Positions 50,563 through 59,286 of a stretch of DNA of 64,000 bases are shown here, in pieces (positions within the stretch are counted from its first letter, which is position 1; each line of letters opens with the position of its first letter). The DNA is from Eubacterium sulci ATCC 35585 (lineage in GTDB: Bacteria > Bacillota > Clostridia > Peptostreptococcales > Anaerovoracaceae): assembly GCA_001189495.1 (NCBI GenBank), contig CP012068.1, forward strand, positions 1,612,001 through 1,676,000, in the 5' to 3' direction. The notes under the pieces are model-generated. The model did not search any database and had not been told where the DNA came from. It worked only from the letters and a program-made list of their open reading frames with translations. The position numbers and the translations under genes were made by a program.

Positions 50563-51141
50563 TTACGAAAACATGCCGCTGAAGCCCATGAAGCTCAGTG
50601 AGAGTATAGCCGCTGATATAAGTGTTAGTGGAACACCCTTGAATGGCTGTGGAACTCCCTCTTCGTTTACAAGCTTTGTGCTTCTTACTCCGGCAAATAG
50701 GATTAGGGCTAGAGTAAATCCAACAGATGCACCAAATGCATTTGCAAGTGATAGACCAAAGCCATATCCTGCGTCAATATTAGCGATACATACACCAAGT
50801 ACTGCACAGTTCGTTGTGATCAGTGGTAGGAATACTCCAAGTGAGCTGTAAAGCGCTGGCATATACTTCTTTAACATCATTTCGATTAGCTGTACAAGAG
50901 CAGCAATTACAAGGATGAAGATTACTGTCTGTAAATAATCGATATGGAACTTGTTTAAAATCTGCTGAATAGGCCATGTAACTGCTGTTGCTAGTACCAT
51001 TACGAATACTACAGCGCCACCCATACCTACAGCTGAGTCCATTTTCTTTGATACACCTAGGAATGGACAAATTCCGAGGAACTGAGCAAGAACATAGTTA
51101 TTAGCTAAAATCATGCTCAAAATAATTGATACTGCTAACAT
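50563..51141 (-). CDS. rnfA: Rnf complex membrane subunit RnfA
   Basis: A 192-residue protein with six membrane segments, homologous to NqrE. NNYVLAQFLGICPFLGVSKKMDSAVGMG contains the first of two symmetric motifs with Cys ligating an intramembrane 2Fe-2S centre; the second is TTNCAVLGVCIAN. It probably transfers electrons across the membrane with RnfE. It starts 3 bases after the rnfE stop. Confidence 0.95.
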   Translation of the reverse strand: MLAVSIILSMILANNYVLAQFLGICPFLGVSKKMDSAVGMGGAVVFVMVLATAVTWPIQQILNKFHIDYLQTVIFILVIAALVQLIEMMLKKYMPALYSSLGVFLPLITTNCAVLGVCIANIDAGYGFGLSLANAFGASVGFTLALILFAGVRSTKLVNEEGVPQPFKGVPLTLISAAILSLSFMGFSGMFS

Positions 51142-51143
51142 GT

Positions 51144-51827
51144 CTATGCTCCTTTCTTCTCTTCATTTTCTTCCTTCGCACCTAGGATTGTTATTTCTTC
51201 CTCGCCGAAGTCTCTAACTTTACGTTCCTTATCACGTGTGATGAAGTTTACAGCTGCAACTAGTATTGCAAATGTAAAGAATCCACCAGGTGCAAGGTTA
51301 AATATTGCTACTCCATCAATCTTGCCTGCTAGGATAGGAATGTTAAAGAGTGTACCACTTCCGATAAACTCTCTAATCATACCCATGATTACTAGGGCGC
51401 CTGTATATCCGAGTCCCATTCCGATTCCATCAAGAGCTGAGTCTATAACTCCATTCTTGTTTGCAAACATCTCTGCACGACCAAGGATGATACAGTTTAC
51501 AACGATTAGCGGAATAAATAGTCCAAGTGATTTGTATACGCTTGGCACATAAGCCTGAAGCATCAGCTGAACTACTGTTACGAATCCTGCGATTACTACG
51601 ATGTAGCAAGGAATTCTTACGTTATCAGGAATTATCTTACGTAGAAGCGAGATAACTATGTTAGAAAGTATCATTACTACTGAGAAAGATACTCCCATTC
51701 CAAGTCCGTTGATAGCCGTTGAACTTGTTGCAAGTGCTGAACAGCAACCTAGCAAAAGTACAAGTACCGGATTTTCTTTTATTAGACCGTTCGTTAGTAT
51801 CGTTAGTCTTGATTTCTTTTCTTCCAT
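51144..51827 (-). CDS. rnfE: Rnf complex membrane subunit RnfE
   Basis: A 227-residue membrane protein, NqrD homologue. LIKENPVLVLLLGCCSALATSS and VVNCIILGRAEMFANKNG are the paired Cys-containing half-motifs matching RnfA. Six membrane segments and an acidic tail (GAKEENEEKKGA). It overlaps the rnfG stop by one base. Confidence 0.95.
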   Translation of the reverse strand: MEEKKSRLTILTNGLIKENPVLVLLLGCCSALATSSTAINGLGMGVSFSVVMILSNIVISLLRKIIPDNVRIPCYIVVIAGFVTVVQLMLQAYVPSVYKSLGLFIPLIVVNCIILGRAEMFANKNGVIDSALDGIGMGLGYTGALVIMGMIREFIGSGTLFNIPILAGKIDGVAIFNLAPGGFFTFAILVAAVNFITRDKERKVRDFGEEEITILGAKEENEEKKGA

Positions 51828-52399
51828 TACTTAGCACCTCCTATTTCTTTGTATTGTAGGAGAGCTTCAAATACTCCATAATGAACTGCGTTCGATGAAA
51901 CAGAAGCACCAGTGATATGGTTTATTGTAGGATCCTTCTTCGCAGATATATCCTTCAGTTCTTTAACTCCCTTGTACTGTTTTAGATGCTCAGGTGTGAA
52001 TACCTTAGTACCTACACCCGGTGTATCTTTATGATCCTGAATCTTAACTCCAGTAATCTTACCATTCTTGTCGATACCAATCATTTCAATAAGTGTTCCA
52101 CCAAATGATTTAGTTCCAACTGTCATAACCATACCTTCGCCATTTTTGGCGATGTAAACATCATTTACTGTTACCTTGCCATCGGAAGTAGCTATAAGCT
52201 TTCCTTTATACTGATCAAATCCATCGGCCTTAGTTAGAAGCTCCTTACGAGCTGCATCAGCTTCAGCCTTTGTATTTCTCTTTATGATAGGATCTGCAAC
52301 TCCAAATGTCAGTGCCAAAGCAGCTGATATAACAAAGCAGATTGCTACTAGTACAATTACAGGTACTACGTATTTTTTGAAAGTGTCATTATTTTTCAT
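51827..52399 (-). CDS. rnfG: Rnf complex flavoprotein subunit RnfG
   Basis: RnfG bears covalent FMN on its extracytosolic domain. The 190 residues have one N-terminal helix (about 10-33) and an FMN-binding domain with GTKSFGGTLIEMIGIDKNGKI and HKDTPGVGTKVFTPE. The flavinylation site reads T163-G-A-S166, with Ser where Thr is commoner; ApbE is encoded 6 kb away. I start at ATG 52399 because GGAGGTG lies 9 bases before it; an ATG six codons up is part of that site. It overlaps rnfD by 11 bases. Confidence 0.94.
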   Translation of the reverse strand: MKNNDTFKKYVVPVIVLVAICFVISAALALTFGVADPIIKRNTKAEADAARKELLTKADGFDQYKGKLIATSDGKVTVNDVYIAKNGEGMVMTVGTKSFGGTLIEMIGIDKNGKITGVKIQDHKDTPGVGTKVFTPEHLKQYKGVKELKDISAKKDPTINHITGASVSSNAVHYGVFEALLQYKEIGGAK

Positions 52400-53384
52400 T
52401 TTTCTTGCCACCTCCATATGCTAGTTTGATGCAGAGCATATCGATGAGTGGTGTGCATATGTTCATCAAAAGAATTGAGAACGATACACCCTCAGGATAT
52501 CCAGCCCACAACCTAATTACCATTGTGAAGAATCCGCATCCTATACCCATTATGACCTTACCGAGAGGCATGATAGGTGATGTTACATAGTCTGTTGCCA
52601 TGAAGATTGCACCGAGCATTACGCCACCAGCGCATACATGGAATATTGCCATTTTTAGTGCACTTACATCTCCGCCTGCTACTGAGTAGTAGATGAATGC
52701 GATTACAAATACTGTACCGATAAATGCAAGTGGTGTTGCTGGTGAGATGATTTTCTTCCATACTAGGAAGATTCCACCTATTATAAGTGCTATAGCACTT
52801 ACTTCACCAAGTGATCCACCAACTGTACCTAGGAATAGGTCCATGTTTGATGGAAGATCTGCCTTTGAGATCTGTCCGATAGGTGTCTCGCTTAGGACAC
52901 CAAGAGGTGTAGGACCTGTCTTTCCGTCTACGCCATTTGGTAGTGGCCATGTTGTCATTCTTGATGTGAATGAAAGTAGTAGGAAGATACGAGCAACGAT
53001 TGCAGGATTTGCAAAGTTGCGTCCTAGTCCACCGTAAAGCTGCTTAACTATAACTATAGCTGTGAAACAGCCTAGGATAGCCATCCAAAGTGGGAAGTTT
53101 GATGGTACGTTGAATGCGATCAGTGTACCTGTAACTACTGCACTTAGATCTGTCCATGTTTCTGGTCTCTTGAATAGCTTCTGATATCCCATTTCGAATA
53201 ATACGCTGGCAACGATACAGACAGCTGTCAAAAGAAGTACTCTTGGACCAAATACATATGTGCTCACGCATAGTGATGGCACTAGTGCGATAAGTACATA
53301 AAGCATGGTCTTCTGTGTATCAAGCGCTGTTACTATATGAGGAGCGGATGATACTGTTAGATTATCGTAATATTGCTTTTCCAT
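52389..53384 (-). CDS. rnfD: Rnf complex membrane subunit RnfD
   Basis: NqrB homologue of 331 residues with about eight to nine membrane segments. KQLYGGLGRNFANPAIVARIFLLLSF and YVTSPIMPLGKVIMGIGCG are characteristic. The usual FMN attachment motif (SGAT in a DxxSGATPL context) appears here as DGKTGPTPLG, with Pro in place of Ala; the Thr acceptor is retained. Overlaps rnfC by one base (stop and start) and rnfG by 11 bases. Confidence 0.94.
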   Translation of the reverse strand: MEKQYYDNLTVSSAPHIVTALDTQKTMLYVLIALVPSLCVSTYVFGPRVLLLTAVCIVASVLFEMGYQKLFKRPETWTDLSAVVTGTLIAFNVPSNFPLWMAILGCFTAIVIVKQLYGGLGRNFANPAIVARIFLLLSFTSRMTTWPLPNGVDGKTGPTPLGVLSETPIGQISKADLPSNMDLFLGTVGGSLGEVSAIALIIGGIFLVWKKIISPATPLAFIGTVFVIAFIYYSVAGGDVSALKMAIFHVCAGGVMLGAIFMATDYVTSPIMPLGKVIMGIGCGFFTMVIRLWAGYPEGVSFSILLMNICTPLIDMLCIKLAYGGGKKNEK

Positions 53385-54700
53385 TACTTGATTCCAGCCT
53401 CCCTTACAAGGGCTTTGCCCAACTTGTTATAAAAGGCCAGCGGTCTTCTCGCCGGACATACGAATGAGCAGCTGCCGCATTCCATGCACTGCATAATCTG
53501 AAGGTCAGATAGTCTCTGAGCATCTCCAGCTAGATATGCATCAGCAAATCCTGTAGGCAACAAATTGATTGGACATCCCATATGACATCTTCCGCAGTTG
53601 ATACATGGTGTCTCTTCTGGAATGTTTGTCTTTGTTGACGAGAATGCTAGGATAGCATTGTTGTTCTTGATTATTCCAAATGAATCTGATGGAATAGCTC
53701 TACCCATCATAGGTCCACCCATGATAATCTTCTTTGGCTCTGTCTTGTAGCCACCGCAGAATGCGACAACGTCCTTGATCTGTGTACCGATAGGTGTCAC
53801 GATGTTCTTAGGTGTTGTGATTGCGTCTCCGTCAACTGTCAGTCTCTTCATTGTTAGTGGAATTCCTGTACGGAAGTACTGTCCAACAAATGCTACTGAT
53901 GAAACGTTTGAAAGAATGATTCCAAGGTCTGCAGGAAGTACGCCTGCCTTCATTGGCTTACCTGTAATCTCATAAACCAAAACTCTCTCAGCACCCTTTG
54001 GATATCTTGAAAGAAGCTTGAATGTATGCATGTTGGTAATGCCCTGCTCCTTGAACATTCTATCGAATTTTTCAATCGCATCAGGCTTATTAGCCTCGAT
54101 TCCGATATATGCTACCTTAAGGTCTAGGTACTTCATGATGAGCTTCATTCCATCGATGATGTCCTGTGTGTCCTCGAGCATGCAACGATGGTCAGATGTG
54201 ATAAAAGGCTCACACTCTGCACCGTTTACTATCAAAGTATCAACCTCATCTATATTCTTAGGGTTGTACTTTACATGTGTAGGGAAGGACGCTCCTCCCA
54301 TACCTACTAGTCCACTGTCTCTTACAGCTGCAACAAACTCAGCTAGATTGTGAACTTCTGGAACCTTTAGTTCCTCCCATAATTCCTGTTTCTTGTCTGT
54401 TTCAATAACAACAAGCGTATCGTATCCACCCATGGCATTACGCTGTGTCTCTATACCCTTAACGGTACCTGAAACGCTGGAATGAATCGGTGCACTTATG
54501 AAAGCATCGACATCACCAATAGGCTGTCCTACCTTAACTGTATCGCCCTTTGCAACCAATGGCTGACATGGCTTACCAATGTGCTGTGACATTGGTATCT
54601 TAACGATATCAGGGATAGGAGCCGTTTCAGTAGCACACTGAGCAGTGTTCTTATAGTGACCTGCGTCGATACTACGCAAATGCTTTGCACTTGAACTCAT
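53384..54700 (-). CDS. rnfC: Rnf complex NADH-dehydrogenase subunit RnfC
   Basis: RnfC reduces NAD+ with electrons from ferredoxin during Na+ or H+ translocation. The 438 residues show a barrel-sandwich segment (PLVAKGDTVKVGQPIGDVDAF), the NADH/FMN-binding Gly-rich motif (VGMGGASFPTHVKYN, and VNGAECEPFITSDHR), and two C-terminal 4Fe-4S sites (CINCGRCHMGCP and CMECGSCSFVCP). It is the first gene of rnfCDGEAB. The ATG at 54700 has AAGGAAGG upstream. Confidence 0.95.
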   Translation of the reverse strand: MSSSAKHLRSIDAGHYKNTAQCATETAPIPDIVKIPMSQHIGKPCQPLVAKGDTVKVGQPIGDVDAFISAPIHSSVSGTVKGIETQRNAMGGYDTLVVIETDKKQELWEELKVPEVHNLAEFVAAVRDSGLVGMGGASFPTHVKYNPKNIDEVDTLIVNGAECEPFITSDHRCMLEDTQDIIDGMKLIMKYLDLKVAYIGIEANKPDAIEKFDRMFKEQGITNMHTFKLLSRYPKGAERVLVYEITGKPMKAGVLPADLGIILSNVSSVAFVGQYFRTGIPLTMKRLTVDGDAITTPKNIVTPIGTQIKDVVAFCGGYKTEPKKIIMGGPMMGRAIPSDSFGIIKNNNAILAFSSTKTNIPEETPCINCGRCHMGCPINLLPTGFADAYLAGDAQRLSDLQIMQCMECGSCSFVCPARRPLAFYNKLGKALVREAGIK

Positions 54701-54746
54701 ATCTGAAACCTTCCTTTCTAAAAAAATATCATAATCATACAGATAT

Positions 54747-54752
54747 ATTATA
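54747..54752 (-). promoter_or_regulatory. -10 of the rnf operon promoter (weak -35)
   Basis: TATAAT lies about 47 bases before the rnfC start codon on the minus strand. No good -35 is found at 16-18 bases; the candidate is a T-rich stretch. Confidence 0.35.
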
Positions 54753-54894
54753 ACGCAACATTCACCAAAAAATCATCAAAAATTTAACAATTTTTTCGAT
54801 TATCATCAATTAAGTTTTTGAGTTCGTTTTGGTTCGCATTGGAATGTTGCAATTACAAACTTATTAGGGGATTCCATCCCGGCTTGTTAGCAAT

Positions 54895-55227
54895 TTAGAG
54901 CAAGTTTTTTTCGCACCAATTGCTTAAATTCTCAAGGATTGGAATTAGATCGTCGCATATTGTCGTCGTCTCATACTCAACTCTCACAGGAACCTCCATA
55001 TATTCGTTCCTTCTTACAAGTCCAGCTTCAGTCAGTTCTCTAAGAGCCTTGACCAAAACAGTGTTTGAAACTCCTTCCATCTTGCGACGCACCTCGTTAT
55101 ATCGAAGTGGACCGCTGGTGTTCAGCGTACATAGAATCTGCATCTTCCATTTGCCACCGATCACATCCATTGATTTACTCAGCGGACATGTATCTAGGCA
55201 TGGGCAGCTATAGTCCGTCTCTACCAC
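54895..55227 (-). CDS. HxlR-family transcriptional regulator
   Basis: A 110-residue winged-helix protein: CPLSKSMDVIGGKWKMQILCTLNTSGPLRYNEVRRKMEGVS, then NTVLVKALRELTEAGLVRR and a C-terminal dimerisation helix. Cys in CPCLDTCPLS near the N-terminus (residues 8, 10, 14) could sense thiol or oxidant stress, as in other HxlR members. Divergent from a LysE-type exporter, with a palindrome in the shared intergenic region, so it probably regulates that gene and itself. Confidence 0.88.
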   Translation of the reverse strand: MVETDYSCPCLDTCPLSKSMDVIGGKWKMQILCTLNTSGPLRYNEVRRKMEGVSNTVLVKALRELTEAGLVRRNEYMEVPVRVEYETTTICDDLIPILENLSNWCEKNLL

Positions 55228-55292
55228 GATAACTTTCTCCTTACTAACTAATAAAAAACTGTGTTATTGCGATTTCTCTCTTTTCGATTATA

Positions 55293-55320
55293 ATTATAGT
55301 AGGTAAGAAAAAAAGAGCAA
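55293..55320 (-). promoter_or_regulatory. Promoter of the HxlR gene
   Basis: TTGCTC (55315-55320) and TATAAT (55293-55298), 16 bases apart on the minus strand. Confidence 0.65.
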
Positions 55321-55366
55321 GTAATTATAAGCTATCACAGTTTGCTCCAATTGTTATTTTTTTATC

Positions 55367-55382
55367 GAACCTAATTCGGTTC
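55367..55382. promoter_or_regulatory. Palindromic operator between hxlR and lysE-type genes
   Basis: GAACC-N6-GGTTC perfect half-sites, extended to TCGAACC...GGTTCAA. There is no T-run on either side, so it is more likely a binding site for the divergent HxlR regulator than a terminator. Confidence 0.6.
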
Positions 55383-55403
55383 AAAAATAAGTTAAAATTA
55401 TGC

Positions 55404-55431
55404 TTGCACGCAATTAAATTAATTATATTGT
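55404..55431 (+). promoter_or_regulatory. Promoter of the LysE-type gene
   Basis: TTGCAC (55404-55409) and TATTGT (55426-55431), 16 bases apart, just downstream of the palindromic operator. Confidence 0.5.
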
Positions 55432-55465
55432 TAGAAAAGGCTAACTATGGGAGGACATAACATTA

Positions 55466-56086
55466 ATGAATATCTTATTCCAAGGTCTCATGCTCGGCTT
55501 TGCGTATGTCATGCCGATTGGAGCTCAGAATATCTTTGCTATAAACACCGCTTTGACCCAGAAGCGAAGTAGAATACTAGCGACAGCTTTCATCATAGCC
55601 TTCTTTGATATAACGCTATCTATTGCCTGCTTCTTCGGTATTGGTGCTCTCATTAAACTGTCCGTTTGGATAGAGCTTGCCATACTCGGCATAGGCGCTC
55701 TAGTAGTATTTTGGATAGGACTAAGTATATTTCGATCAAAGGATACCATGTCCGAAACCAAGGATGTCAGTTTGCCTCTCACGAGGGTTATCTGGACAGC
55801 CTGCGTCGTAACCTGGTTCAATCCTCAGGCTTTGATAGATGGCTCACTTCTTCTAGGTGCTTTTCATGCATCGCTCCCAAGTGGCAAGGCCTTCTTATTT
55901 ATCCTTGGAGTTTCTATCGCATCTCTAACATGGTGGTTTGGTATGACAACCATAGTATCGCTCATACGAACCAAGATAAACGATAAGATGCTAAGAGTTA
56001 TAAACATAGTATGCGGCCTGATTATCATGTTCTACGGGCTCAAGCTACTAAACAGCTTCAGAATACTTGTTTTTAAGACTTTTTAG
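55466..56086 (+). CDS. LysE/ArgO-family amino-acid exporter
   Basis: A 206-residue exporter with six membrane segments. LGFAYVMPIGAQNIFAINTALTQKR is the ArgO/LysE N-terminal signature, and TWFNPQALIDGSLLLGAF follows in the second half. It likely exports arginine or lysine; the decarboxylase at 59320 uses the same class of substrates, but no direct link is shown. ATG at 55466 with GGGAGGACATAACATTA upstream. Probably controlled by the divergent HxlR protein. Confidence 0.9.
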   Translation: MNILFQGLMLGFAYVMPIGAQNIFAINTALTQKRSRILATAFIIAFFDITLSIACFFGIGALIKLSVWIELAILGIGALVVFWIGLSIFRSKDTMSETKDVSLPLTRVIWTACVVTWFNPQALIDGSLLLGAFHASLPSGKAFLFILGVSIASLTWWFGMTTIVSLIRTKINDKMLRVINIVCGLIIMFYGLKLLNSFRILVFKTF

Positions 56087-56111
56087 CATTTCTAACTATA
56101 TCAAAAAACAC

Positions 56112-56163
56112 AAAACCGATATGACGCTTTGAAGTGCACTTCATTTCCGCCATATCGGTTTTT
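56112..56163. terminator. Bidirectional terminator between the LysE-type gene and nrdD
   Basis: AAAACCGATATG pairs with CATATCGGTTTT, with an internal palindrome GAAGTGCACTTC at 56131-56142. T-rich on the plus side and A-rich on the minus side, it serves both convergent genes. Confidence 0.88.
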
Positions 56164-56194
56164 ATTTGCTATCGCATATTCCTAAAAGCTTTGA

Positions 56195-58627
56195 TTAGCT
56201 TCTCTTTCCTATATATGCTCTTATGTTGCTTACATTGCTGTAAAGCTCAGCCTCTTCACCGCTCTGAACTATCAGCGTTGGTGCAGCAGATATGTTGTAC
56301 TGAACTGCGATTTCAGCGCCGTCTGCCTCATCTGCAAGTATTACATCGTACTCAATTCCTGCCTGGTTAAGGTAGTTCTTTGCTGCCTGGCAATTAGGGC
56401 AAGTCTTTGTTGTTACTAGTATCACCTTTTCAGCATCTGAATTTGATTTAGGGGCTTCTACCCTGTTTGCTCTTCCTAGTGTCTGAGTTCCAACTCTTGG
56501 CATCTCCACTCCAGCCTCTTCAAGAAGGTTTCTATTGACTGAGAAAAGTTCTTCTGGCTCGTAGGTCTTTCTGTTCTCAAACTCGCTTGACTTACCGTCA
56601 TTCCAGTTGCGAACTGGTCTATAGTAGCCTGTAATTCTTGAGTAAACCTCTGTTGCCTTTCCACAGTGTGGGCAAGAGAAATGTTCTCCTGCGATATATC
56701 CGTGTGATTCGCATATTGAATATGTAGGTGAAAGCGTGTAGTAAGGCAGCTTGAAGTTATATGCAATCTTCTTAACTAGGTTTGCTGCAGCCTTCCAATC
56801 TGGCATTCTCTCACCAAGGAATCCGTGGAATACAGTTCCTGATGTGTATAGAGTCTGCATCTCATCTTCCATCTCAAGTGCATCAAAGATGTCCTCTGTA
56901 TAGTTAACTGGAAGATGTGTGCTGTTTGTATAATATGGAGCCTGGTCCTTGCATGCTGCTGTAATGATATCAGCGAATTCCTCTGTATCGTGCTTTGCAA
57001 ATCTATAGGTTGTAGATTCAGCAGGTGTCGCCTCTAGGTTAAAGAGGTCTCCGTACATCTCCTGATAATCTGATAGTCTATCACGCATGTGGTTTAGAAC
57101 CTCGATTGAGAAGTCACGACCCTCTGGCTTTGTTATATCGCTATCTATCCACTTAGCATTTAGGATGGTCTCGTTCATTCCAACAAGTCCAATTGTTGAG
57201 AAGTGGTTGTTGAAAGCACCTAGGTAGCGCTTTGTGTATGGATATAGACCTTCCTCAAGAAGTCTGTTGATTACCTTACGCTTTGTGTCGAGTGAGCGAG
57301 CTGCGATATCCATGTACTTATCGAGCATGCTGTAGAATTCTTCCTTTGTTGATGAGAGGTAAGCTATTCTTGGTAGGTTTAGCGTTACTACACCGATAGA
57401 GCCTGTGCTCTCTCCTGATCCAAAGAATCCGCCACCCTTCTTTCTTAGCTCTCTAAGGTCGAGACGAAGTCTGCAACACATTGATCTTACATCTGATGGG
57501 TTCATGTCTGAGTTGATGTAGTTTGAGAAGTATGGAGTACCGTACTTTGCTGTCATCTCAAAGAGAAGCTTGTTGTTTTCTGTCTCGCTCCAGTCGAAGT
57601 CCTTGGTTATTGAATATGTAGGGATTGGATACTGGAAGCCACGTCCGTTAGCATCGCCCTCTATCATGATTTCGATGAAAGCCCTGTTAACCATGTCCAT
57701 CTCAGCCTTACAATCGCCATATGTGAAATCCATCTCCTTGCCACCAACGAGAGCAGGCATGTTAATCATGTCTTCTGGAACTGTCCAGTCCAGTGTTACG
57801 TTAGTGAACGGTGCCTGAGTTCCCCATCTTGATGGAGTATTTACACCGTAGATGAATGACTGTATTGACTGCTTTACGTCCTTGTATGATAGATTGTCTA
57901 CCTTAACAAAAGGAGCTAGATATGTATCAAATGATGAGAAAGCCTGAGCTCCTGCCCATTCATTCTGCATGATTCCTAGGAAGTTTACCATCTGATTGCA
58001 AAGTGTTGTAAGATGCTTTGCTGGCGCAGATGTAATTCTGTCTGGAACTCCACCTAGACCTTCCTGTATAAGCTGTTTAAGGCTCCATCCTGCGCAGTAG
58101 CCTGTTAGCATTGAAAGGTCGTGAATGTGCATGAAGCAGTTTCTGTGAGCATCTGCAACATCCTCATCATAAACCTCTGAAAGCCAGTAGTTAGCTGTTA
58201 CAGCACCTGAGTTTGAAAGAATGAGTCCACCAACGCTAAGAGTTACAGTTGAGTTTTCCTTAACACGCCAGTCCTTCTCAGTTCCGATATATCCATCTAT
58301 AAGTTTTTTGTAGTCCAGCAGAGTATCCTTTGTCTCTCGCACATTAGCGTGCTGACGTCTGTATAGGATGTACGCCTTTGCGGTCTTAGCATATCCGCAG
58401 TTCATCAAAGCGGACTCAACCTCATCCTGGATTTCCTCTACCGTTGCAGCATCGAGCTTGCGTCCGTTAAGCGTGGTTGTGACGATTAGACAAATAGCTC
58501 TCGATACTGACGAAATATCCCTTGCGTCAAGTTCATCCGTCGCCATAAAGGCCTTTGCGACCGCATTCTCAATCTTGGTTGGGTCAAAAGCAACCGCCGT
58601 TCCATCTCTTCTGATTACATTGTTCAT
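56195..58627 (-). CDS. nrdD: Anaerobic ribonucleoside-triphosphate reductase with C-terminal glutaredoxin-like domain
   Basis: Class III reductase making dNTPs with a glycyl radical. The 810 residues have an ATP-cone (1-~95: RDGTAVAFDPTKIENAVAKAF), the catalytic barrel, a C-terminal zinc site (YSICESHGYIAGEHFSCPHCG) and the glycyl region RITGYYRPV (Gly near 667). Unusually, residues ~730-810 form a glutaredoxin/NrdH-like domain with CPNC (C743, C746) and SAAPTLIV cis-Pro loop. Some class III enzymes use thiol-redox donors instead of formate, and this fusion suggests that. nrdG lies upstream in the same operon. Confidence 0.95.
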   Translation of the reverse strand: MNNVIRRDGTAVAFDPTKIENAVAKAFMATDELDARDISSVSRAICLIVTTTLNGRKLDAATVEEIQDEVESALMNCGYAKTAKAYILYRRQHANVRETKDTLLDYKKLIDGYIGTEKDWRVKENSTVTLSVGGLILSNSGAVTANYWLSEVYDEDVADAHRNCFMHIHDLSMLTGYCAGWSLKQLIQEGLGGVPDRITSAPAKHLTTLCNQMVNFLGIMQNEWAGAQAFSSFDTYLAPFVKVDNLSYKDVKQSIQSFIYGVNTPSRWGTQAPFTNVTLDWTVPEDMINMPALVGGKEMDFTYGDCKAEMDMVNRAFIEIMIEGDANGRGFQYPIPTYSITKDFDWSETENNKLLFEMTAKYGTPYFSNYINSDMNPSDVRSMCCRLRLDLRELRKKGGGFFGSGESTGSIGVVTLNLPRIAYLSSTKEEFYSMLDKYMDIAARSLDTKRKVINRLLEEGLYPYTKRYLGAFNNHFSTIGLVGMNETILNAKWIDSDITKPEGRDFSIEVLNHMRDRLSDYQEMYGDLFNLEATPAESTTYRFAKHDTEEFADIITAACKDQAPYYTNSTHLPVNYTEDIFDALEMEDEMQTLYTSGTVFHGFLGERMPDWKAAANLVKKIAYNFKLPYYTLSPTYSICESHGYIAGEHFSCPHCGKATEVYSRITGYYRPVRNWNDGKSSEFENRKTYEPEELFSVNRNLLEEAGVEMPRVGTQTLGRANRVEAPKSNSDAEKVILVTTKTCPNCQAAKNYLNQAGIEYDVILADEADGAEIAVQYNISAAPTLIVQSGEEAELYSNVSNIRAYIGKRS

Positions 58628-58687
58628 CCTATCCCTCCGCTTAACACATACATAGATTAAATAACTTGATAAAGCCCTCTCGGCTTT

Positions 58688-59215
58688 CTAAAGTACAAAT
58701 TCATCGTTAAAGCTTATAATTTCGCCAGCATCTAGACTCTTTCTCACATCTATGAGCCTCTGATTGCTGCTGCCTCGCCAGATATGTTCCTCGCTCTTCA
58801 GTGACTCGATAAATCTTCCGTCTACCATCACATCTATAAAGTCCAAAACCTCTCGCGCAGCCTCGCCTGCCTTGCCACTTACTACCTCATCAAAAGTGAA
58901 TCCGCTATATAGCCAGATGTCTAATCCACTAGATTTTAGTGCCTCTGCTATATCTCTGCACTGCTCAGCCTGCAAAAGAGGATCTCCGCCTGAAAGCGTA
59001 ACTCCGTCGATATACTTTGTTGCCAAAATGTCATCAATGAGCTCTTTAACTGAAATTTCTTCACCGCCACCTAAATCATGCGTCTCTGGATTATGGCATC
59101 CCTTACAGCCATGCTCACAGCCTTGCATGAACACCGTATACCTTACTCCAGGCCCATTTACGGTGGTGTGTTTCTTGACTCCAGCTATAGAAACGCTCTC
59201 TTTCTTACTCTTCAT
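58688..59215 (-). CDS. nrdG: Anaerobic ribonucleotide reductase activase (radical SAM)
   Basis: It generates the glycyl radical on NrdD. The 175 residues have the radical-SAM cluster CEHGCKGCHNPET (CxxxCxxC) and GVTLSGGDPLLQAEQCRDIAEALK. The start at 59215 has GGGGG six bases upstream; an ATG nine codons upstream has no such site. It is transcribed before nrdD with a 60-base gap. Confidence 0.95.
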   Translation of the reverse strand: MKSKKESVSIAGVKKHTTVNGPGVRYTVFMQGCEHGCKGCHNPETHDLGGGEEISVKELIDDILATKYIDGVTLSGGDPLLQAEQCRDIAEALKSSGLDIWLYSGFTFDEVVSGKAGEAAREVLDFIDVMVDGRFIESLKSEEHIWRGSSNQRLIDVRKSLDAGEIISFNDEFVL

Positions 59216-59244
59216 AGAAAGCCCCCTATCTTGCTTGCTCATTC

Positions 59245-59273
59245 ATTATAATATCTATATATAGTATAGTCAA
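59245..59273 (-). promoter_or_regulatory. nrdG-nrdD promoter
   Basis: TTGACT (59268-59273) and TATAAT (59245-59250) are 17 bases apart on the minus strand. One NrdR box lies in the spacer and another just upstream. Confidence 0.85.
59255..59264. promoter_or_regulatory. NrdR box 1
   Basis: CTATATATAG exactly matches the NrdR core CWATATATWG and lies between the -35 and -10 elements, where binding would block polymerase. Confidence 0.8.
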
Positions 59274-59286
59274 GATGGATTTACTC

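Noticed and set aside
54840-54890. GGGAT-GGA-ATCCC hairpin as terminator of the HxlR gene
   Set aside because: The loop is only three bases and no real T-run follows; too weak to list.
57570-57818. Antisense frame within nrdD
   Set aside because: Shadow of the highly conserved nrdD coding sequence without start signals.
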